Source of the DNA: Brienomyrus brachyistius
Lineage: Eukaryota > Chordata > Actinopteri > Osteoglossiformes > Mormyridae
Length of the DNA stretch: 64,000 bases
Assembly: GCF_023856365.1 (NCBI RefSeq)
Contig: NC_064538.1
Location: forward strand, 15,618,435-15,682,434
Reading direction: 5' to 3'
Shown: positions 14,001 to 23,000 of the stretch, piece by piece
How the letters are laid out: each line of letters begins with the position of its first letter
Position numbering within the stretch: the first letter of the stretch is position 1
Position numbers and translations under genes: made by a program
Notes under the pieces: model-generated
The model's input: the letters and a program-made list of their open reading frames with translations, nothing else
The model's database searches: none
Told to the model about the DNA's origin: nothing

Positions 14001-17000
14001 GAGAGTTGGATACTGGGGGCTGGGGGGGGCACAACTTACTCATTATGTAAATGTAATGGTCTGTTTTTGGAGGGAGAGCCATGAATGAATCCAAATGAAT
14101 ATTTGGGGGATTTGGTCGCACCTCAGGTTCCTGTGCCCCTGGAAATAACCACAACCCAGTTCCAGTTTGTTTTCCCTAGTCTGATATTGGTTTCCATTCC
14201 AGAGGGGATACATGAGTTTACTTTAATAGTTCAGTGCAGCAGTGTGTTTTTTAATAAAATAAACGAAGACACGTCATATTGCAATCTTTTGTTTAAGACT
14301 AAATTTTGGTTTTATATATATATTTTTAATGATAAATACTGAAAAGTTCATACAAAACCATTTTAGAATTAGTGCAGTGTTTCATATTACAATCATTAAA
14401 GTAGTTAAATTTGTGTCCTTAAAGACCACTTGTTGAAACATAATTCCATGCCATAATAGCAGCTTTACAGATCAGTCTTTATTTATATAATACTCCTGTA
14501 ATCCCAGGGTCTACAAAGTGCTTTACAGACATTTTAAAAGAAGAAAAAGAAAGAAATTCAAATAAGCCTGGTGGAAAAGTTTGGTATCCACTGCTTTAAG
14601 TAACAGGCTCCTTGGGACTCAAATTCCCAACTGTGCCCACATAAGGCAGCCTAAATATTCTCTGATTAATGTGCAAATCTGTCTGTCTTTCACCTTTATT
14701 GTTGTTGCTGCTATAAAGGGGTCCATTTGAAGGGACATGCTTTGGGTTACCCTGTGGCACCATCTGCAGGTTCTGGTGCCAGGCATCGAAAACCATGTTC
14801 GCCTGCAGTCCTTGCTCCCTGACACGCGGTACGGTGTCCTGGTCACTGCAGAGTACAGGAATCGGGAGGGAAGCAGCGCCTCCACACAGGGCAAGACCGG
14901 TGAGCCACATGGGTGTGTGTGCCAAGGCTGTTTTGATATGACTGTCAGGGTCAGCAGTCTGTCAGTCTTTCATGTCTTCTCCTCGTTTGGCCAGCAGGTG
15001 TCGCTCTTTAGTGTCTTTACTGTTTCCCCTGCTCCCCATCGGCCACATGGCTCAGCAAGCTGAGCATGCGGCTACCCGTAAACCCTGTACATTTTGTTCC
15101 CTTGTATTTCATTTGTAACTGTTTTTTAGTTCCTGTGATTCTGTGGATTGTTTTTCGGTTCGGGTATTTTGCTTTGCCTTAGGTCTGTTTTACCTGCCCA
15201 GTGTTTAGTTTCCGAGTTCCTCGAGTTAATTACCTGTTGCCTGTTCTTGTGCCTGCCCTTGTGTATTCTACCCCTGTATTCTACCATCCCCGATTGGTTA
15301 ATTGTTTACACCTGTCCTGTATTATCCTTGTTAACCTTTTGTATTTGTTCCTTTTCTGTTCCTCCTGGAGTCATTAATGTTGAATGTCTGTATGCCAATG
15401 TTGATGTATGTGTTCTGTAATTTTTACCCTGCCTGCCCCTTGTCACCCTAACCCTTTTGTAGTCTTTGTTTATTCCTTTTAGTTTTGACCCCTTGTGTTC
15501 CATTTATTTTGTAGTGTCCCTGGTGTTTTCTGCTCTGTTAATAAACCCCTGTTGTGTCCTGTGAGGTGCCAGTGGGTCGTCCGCATTCTGTTCCTGCCTG
15601 CTCCATGCCTCACCCCGTGCCTTCTCCGCTAGGGTCCGTGACAATGACTGTTATACCCGGATTTTTGCATCGCTGTTGTATATCGCCGGATATACTGTAC
15701 ATCATCATCCGCTTCCCATGTTCCCCCATGTGTTGCAGCCAGCCTGCGAGTCAGCAGCGTGACCGTGGTCCACTCTGACCACTCCAGTCTCTGCATGTCC
15801 TGGAGACCTGTGCTAGCTGTCACGGAATACCACATCGTCATCCAGTCACTTAGAGGTACCACTCTCCCTTTCGTTGATTTTTTTTTTCTTCCTTATAGAA
15901 ATGATCCAGCTCTAATACTGTGTTCATTAATAATGAATGAATAAGTTATGCTCATTAATAATCATGAAGCGTAGGTTAATAAAGCAGCGGGCCATTCTTA
16001 ATGTCAGGCCTTAAGTGTGCCTTTCTCTTCCTTGTTATGTCTCTTCTGTCTGTGTTTGTCTTTGAGCACAGACCAGAAGATAAAGGAAGATGTAACTGAG
16101 GCCTCCAGCAGCTCCCACTGCTTCTCCAACCTGCAGCCCGAGTCTATGTATCGCATAAGCGTCCACTCTCGTCTCGGCACAATAGAGGGCGCTGCAGTCA
16201 CCATTCTTCACTCCACGGGTCAGCTACCGCTAGTGTGTGTCACCCTTCAGCTGAAAATTTTTAATTTTCCCTCACTGTAGACCCCCCCTCCTTTGCTTTT
16301 TTTGTGAGATTTGTTATTCTCTCCAAACAGCCCCCACACCCGCTAGACCGCCTTTATATCCCAGACAGCCCCCGGCTCATAACGAAGGTGAACTTCACAT
16401 TTTGACAGCTCAGTCACAATGAAGCTTCTTGGTGAAGAGAGTCTTCAGACAAAGGGCTTATTTCACATCACGACAATGGTTTTCTGGGTCCTGCAGTTTT
16501 CCCACAAAAATGAAGCAATTTCCTTTGAATATAAATCTGAATGGTACTTTGTGATAGCGTGCTAGCATTAAATTATCAAAGGGGAGCACATATTCGGGAT
16601 CTGTACCCTGTACCATGTATCCTGATTGCGTTTAAATGGGACAGCAGACCTCATTACAAATGTTTTTCTGCTTTGCAGTATGTCCAGAGGTAACCATCAG
16701 AAACAGTGTTATCAAAGGTAGGAGAACAGATTCAGTTTTCTGGTGCAGTTCCTTTGTTTCTGTTGGTCACATCAGGAAAGCTGCGCCCTGAGGCAGCCTG
16801 AGATTGTTTTTCTTTGTGCTGCAGGCTTCGATATGATGGAGGCCTTCGGCTTGACGCCAAAGGCCCACGCATCCGTGGAGGGCGTCGCCACCGAGACCTT
16901 CATCTTCAGCACCCTGCCCAGCTACACGCTCTACCGGGACATCCAGCTCACGCAGCGGACGCGGTGAGAGCACTGGAGCCACGCGGAGTGGTAGGCGGTC

Positions 17001-20000
17001 TCTATAGGGCCGTCCACTCCGTGTTTTTCCCAGCCCTAGCACTGTCTGTTTTGCTGTGCTCATGCATGGACTTGCACACGTTTGCAGTGTCCATGTGTGT
17101 TTGTGTGCGTCTGTTTGTGCATTGATTGTGTCTCTTTGTTTCTAATGGTGCTTTTCCGCTGGTATACAGCAGTCAAGCCATTCCCAAGGCTTACTGTGAA
17201 GAGTTACTAGTTATAGCACAGTTCCAGCTCATTTAGGTTTTTGCACTGCAGAAAGGTCGGCTTGGTAGTGGCGTTGCTGCGTTTGGAGTGCAACAGTGGT
17301 GTGAAACCGAAGAGACCCTTATTTACTCTTCACAATTTCTGCCATGTGCTAATTTCCACTAGCACATCTGTGAGAATTGCCGTGCAGTTTTAGCATGAAA
17401 TGCTAGTGGAATTAGCATTCGCTTGCATAAATTTGCCTTACGAATCCATTCCATTCAGCTGTTCTATAGCACTTTTTTAATAGGTGATTGGAAATGTTAT
17501 TAGAAATGCATAAATACATTGTGATGTATGATACCACTTTTTTCCCTTCAGGTAGTTCATGCATATCTATGTAGGTCACTGGTATCTCCATGCATTTTGA
17601 CCAATGTGATGGTGGTGATGCAACCAGCTCGGTTTGGTCATTTTTGGCCCTGCCAGTAAGCAGGGTCATATTGCCGTGGATACAGCTTGCATAATTTACA
17701 ATGGAAAGCCGTCAGTTTGTGGCATGGCTCGGTTTTTGGTGGCTGTGGTAAAGCTTCATTATGCCCCATCTCAGTGTCCATCTCAGTGCCAGTCTCTGTC
17801 AGTGTTAGTGGGCTGCCCCGCCCATGGATACACTGCCTCTCACTCCTGATTGGTCCCTCTCCATCTGTCAGCCACACCCACCCCGCAGGGCTCTCCCCGG
17901 AGCACACGGTCAGCATGGTCTTCCGCCTGCTCCAAGGCACACCACAGGAGCCCTTCGCCCTCTGGCAGATCACAGACATCGACTTTCAGCCCAAGATGGG
18001 GGTGGCGCTCGACCGTGAGTCTCAGGAGAAGGACGGGAGGGTGAGGTGTGGGTGGGCAGCCGATGTTCTGCAGCTGTCAGTGGGCCAGCAGGTGACCATG
18101 TCTTAGCACACTTTCAGAATTACTCGGACATAGAGATGGTGAAGATTCCAGACATTTGTGTGTATACTGTAAAACAGAATAAAGATTCACATATAAAGGC
18201 AAAAGTTATTGCCGAAAGCCAGGTACAAGCAGTTATGAGCACAGAAATTTTGTAGTCATTTAACCTGAATCTTGTGGTAAAAATACCAGGGAATCATTCA
18301 GCGTAGCAGAAAATATAGATTATTATAATAAAAAATCAGGAAGAATAAAGAACCATACAGTATGTTGCTAAATCCACAAAACACTGAAGCATTTGATAAA
18401 GAACTGAGCATTTAAATTAATTATGAATGCAAAGGAAATGGCTGTCAAGACCTCTCTACAATATCGCTGTTGGTCAAAGATAAATCTGCCCTCTTTTGCA
18501 CTGAACTGTTATTTTGTCTGAGGTGATTGAAAGCAGCCCAGTTAGCTGCCTTCTCTTAACCCCCTCCTCAGCTACTAGAAAACGGCTGCTGTACTTCAGC
18601 CTGGACTATCGAGGGGAGGTTCAGGAGCTAATGTTTGACCAACCCCAGGTTCACCGCCTCTTCTATGGTAGCTTCCACAAGGTATGTGATTGGTCATTGT
18701 GATTGGGGTTTGTCATGCTGTGTTATATGTTTAGACTGCTTTAAAAAAAAAAACACCACTGTATAATGGAAAAGAGTGACATATGGACAACATGACCTGG
18801 GTCATGTGATACATTATGACTTTTTTTTAGACGTTCCATTTTAAAGACTTTTCTTAGCATTAACTTTCCAGGAAGTAGCCAGGTTCACAATATTTTTTGT
18901 AATGATGAGTTTCATGTCGGTCTTCAGCAGGGCGATGATGAACATGATGATGATGGTAATGAATATTCACTTGGTCCTGTCACCTGGCCAGGTGCACCTG
19001 TCTGTGAGCCAGGTGAGCGTCTCCCTGTCGGTGGACTGCCAGCACGTGGCAGACCGGCCGGCACGACCCCTGGGGATGCTCCCCACTGATGGCTTTGAGA
19101 TGCTCGGCAAGCTGCTTAGGACTCGCGGCCCACACAGCGGCTCTGCCTCGGTGGGTTGCCTGCCGCCGTCCTTTGATGTTCACCCAACTCTGCGGTCACC
19201 TATGGAAGTTCTGATGGGCTGCTGCCTGGGGATCTGCTATAAAACACAAGATGTCTACATTTCACCTGTACTCTCCCTCTTTCTCATATTGAACTGTCTG
19301 ACACTTTGCTTCTCTGGGTATTTTGTTTGCTATATATTGGCTCGAAAATGAAGAATTCCAAGCCGAATTTAATGCAGGTTGACTAAAACAGTGACAGGCT
19401 AAAAATGATGTGCGTGTGAGACAGTAATCTGAACCCTAGTGGTATGCGGGTGTTCAGTTTCAGCTGCAGTCCTTCGAGATCGTGTGCAACACCACTTGGG
19501 CCTCAGAAGACACCTGCTGTGACATTCCAGCCCAGGTGAGCCATGCCGGCTGACTCCGCCCTATCTGCTCCGGGACCTGACCTGAGCACTAGCCCTCTGT
19601 ACTTCATGTAGTGGGTCAGCCAAACGAAAAAAAAGAAAAATGAAAGTGAAAGTGACTAAGCCAGGCATGACTAAACGAGTGGAAGATGGAAATCAATGAA
19701 ATATGGAATGGATGAAGGACTGTGTTTCTGATAGATTGCTGCTGTCATCTTACCCCCAGAGAGATGAGGAAAGCTGCCCCACCCCTGCACATGCATGCAC
19801 ATGCACCTCAAATGTTCCCGGAGCCCCGGGGCCGACTGGTCCTCCGGTGAGTCCTCACGGTTTCACGCATATAGCTACACTCCCTCCTTTTGGCTCCATA
19901 CCACCCTGCCGTCTTCCTGCAAGATGGACGTGGTCGTTCCTTAATGTCAGATCATTTTTGGTGTTCTCAAAAGAACCAGTCAAAGCATCTTACAAACCTT

Positions 20001-23000
20001 TTTTTTTTTTAGGAAAGGCAACTTTATGTGGCTGGAACTGATCATGTCACTGAACTTCAGCATTGTGAAGCACTTTACGAAGCACAGTCGCTTCTGTGCA
20101 CAGTTATTTCTGCAAATTTATGTATCTTTAATTTTGACTGATGTATTTCTCATGTACCTTAGGGCAAACCTGGTCCCCGTGGCGAGAAGGGGCAGAAAGG
20201 AGAGCAAGGCCAGAAGGTCAGATGTCACAGCAGATGTCTGCTACACATATTGAGAAAACATTTACAACTGGCCAACCAGAGAATTTACCTCTGTATATAG
20301 CTATAGAGCAGCATCTCTGTAATTTTATATTTGCCAAATGGATCCCTCCTTCTACATCCCAAAAGCCAATTTCCAGAAATTTCTGTGGCTTCTGTCGCCT
20401 TTCAGTTTTTGTCTAAGCATCTTATAAACAAGAATGAGGTTAAACTGATTTCCAGACTGTGTGTATGTGAGTGTGTGTATGTGAGTGTGTGTGTGTGTAT
20501 GTGTGTATGTGAGTGTGTATGTGTGTGTGTGAGTGTGTATGTGTGTATGTGAGTGTGTATGTGAGTGTGTGTATGTGAGTGTGTGTATGTGAGTGCGCAC
20601 CACAATTGTTTGGGGCCCCATCCTGGGTTGTTCTCTGCCTTATACCAGTAGCTTCCAGGAGAGGCTCCAGACCCCCTGCAACCCTGAATTACACAAACAG
20701 GTTCAGAAAATGGATGGATGGTACAATAAGGATGTTGCCTACCAAGTAATGACTCGTATTAAAGCCATAGCTTCAACATCCAGAACTATGAGAATACAAA
20801 CTCACACATATACATATGGCTGTGCAAATGCATAAGCCTTTACATCAGGGTTCCCCAAATCCAGTCCTGGAGGCCAGAATCTAGCACAGTTTGCTGGTCT
20901 CACTGCTCAAACACATCTTAATCAGCTAATTACCAGGTCTAGTAGGTGTGTTTGGACAGGGAAATCTGCAAACTGTGTTGGATTCATGGAGCTATACTAC
21001 AGTTTGTGATTGTACTGTGACGTTTGATTCCTCCCGCTGATCTTTTCTCCTTTTCCTGTGCAGGGAGAAATGGGTCCTCCAGGAAAAGCAGGGCCAGAGG
21101 GGGGGCCGGGGCCCCTTGGCTCTCATGGCCCCCGGGGGATGACAGTCCAGGGGCGAATAGTAGGTGTTTCCAAACTCTTCCTAGTGATTTGAGTAGAGAC
21201 TCCTGGTTGCTTGGAGCAGACGCACATCAGGAGCTTTTCAAATGCCATGTTCTCTGGTTTGAAGGGCCCACCAGGAGTGAGAGGGGAAAAGGGAGAAATT
21301 GGGAAACCTGGACGGCAGGTGATTCATCCGCTCCATCCTCCTACAACCGACGGAACCCTTTTAAAGTGTCATGTCATTTCTTAATTCTCTGCTTCTGTCT
21401 TTCATGTGTGCTCTTAGGGACTACCAGGTCCTCCGGGGCCCAAAGGCACTGAGGGAAACCCAGGTCCCAAGGTGAGGGCTCAAACATATTGCGTGTCATG
21501 TAATGTGGAACTATGTGTGATTGTGTCACCGGTATATGGACAGTATAGTGGCCTCTTCTAGTAAATAACCCACAAGCACATCGGCCTGCCTACATTTATA
21601 CACGTGTGGCTGCATCATAACATTGTTCATAAACCTTCAGGAATGTATGGGTTTTAGTTGGACTATTTGGAGAAGCATAACAAAGTTGTGCTGTATTAGA
21701 GTAGGAATAGATTCACTCTTTTCTCTTGTAGTGGCTCCATCCCTCCAAAATGATGTGCTGAAAGTCATGTTTTAACTGGAATTTTATAATGGGCCCATGC
21801 CTGCAGGAGTTAAATTTATGATCAAACCAGAATCATTTAAATTGATTGTGTGCTGTAATCAGGGTAGCGCAGTGGTTCACAAAGTCGGCCCTCGGACCCC
21901 ACTGCCCAGCTTGTTTTCCTGTTATCCCTGCCCCACACACAAGTCCCAGCTGTCTTTCAGCTTCTGATTGACTGAACACACCTGATCCAGGTAATCAGCA
22001 GTGTGTAGGGCAGGGATAGCTGGAAAACAAGCAGGGCAGTGGGGCCTGAGGACTGTGGTTCTCAAACTCAGTCTTCATTAGAAGAAGCAGTTTGAAGATG
22101 GATGGAGAAACTGATATTTTTCTAGCTAGTTTGCTACGGGAAAGCTGGCTGTGAGATGGATTCTGCCCTCATCCAGTGCTCTCCATCACTGATGTATGTT
22201 TTTTTTTATTATTTATTTGATCCCCAGGGAGTGCGAGGTGTGGAAGGCAACATGGGTAGCCCTGGGATACCAGGGCCAAGGGTAAGAGAATCCATTGCTT
22301 CTGAAGAGACTGCCTAACTGCATTCTAGGTGTGTAACTTCACTCTTGTTTTGAAGAGTGACACCACTCACATTCAATGTCAGTGACTCCCTAACCACTAT
22401 GGTTAATGCTGCCTTTCAAAGATCTTGACTCCATGCAAGAAATGCTTTTTACTTTTTTCAACACTTACCATCCCCTCCTGCTTCTAATTGTAGGGGTTTC
22501 AAGGATTACCAGGCTTTCCTGGACCCATGGGCGAAAGAGGAGCACTGGGTCCAGTGGGACCAACAGTGAGTTGATTGAATCCCAATATGTCTGGCATTTA
22601 GAGTGACTACATTTGTCATGGGCGTCATTAAGTCCAATCACCCGGGACTATAGCCCCAAGTATTTTAGCCCCGAGTAATTTAGCCCCGAGTATTTTAGCC
22701 CCGAGTGTTTTAGCCCCGAGTGTTTTAGCCCCGAGTAATTTAGCCCCAAGTATTTTAGCCCCAATGCCAATCTTCTTTCAAAAGAAAAAAACCCTGGTTA
22801 AAGTTGACTTGTTTAAGTTCAGGTTTGCCCTGGATCTTTTCAACAACTAGAAACATTTGTATATGAAAAAAATGGCAATGAGTCTGTCGCCATATAGAAA
22901 AAGACATATAGAAAACCTTTTATGGTAATTGGCAATGTATATTCATGCATTTAGGTCACTCAAATGAAAGGAGGACGAGTTACATTGAACATTTGAATTG

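Noticed and set aside
17889..17900. Acceptor AG at 17887-17888 as start of the TSPN exon
   Set aside because: It breaks the frame from the previous exon; the AG at 17870-17871 keeps it and restores a conserved motif.
20352..20621. Thr/His-rich ORFs in the GT repeat
   Set aside because: Product of a dinucleotide microsatellite, no splice sites or homology.
22650..22762. CRISPR-like regular array
   Set aside because: Units are directly tandem with no unique spacers, and the genome is vertebrate; it is a simple tandem repeat.
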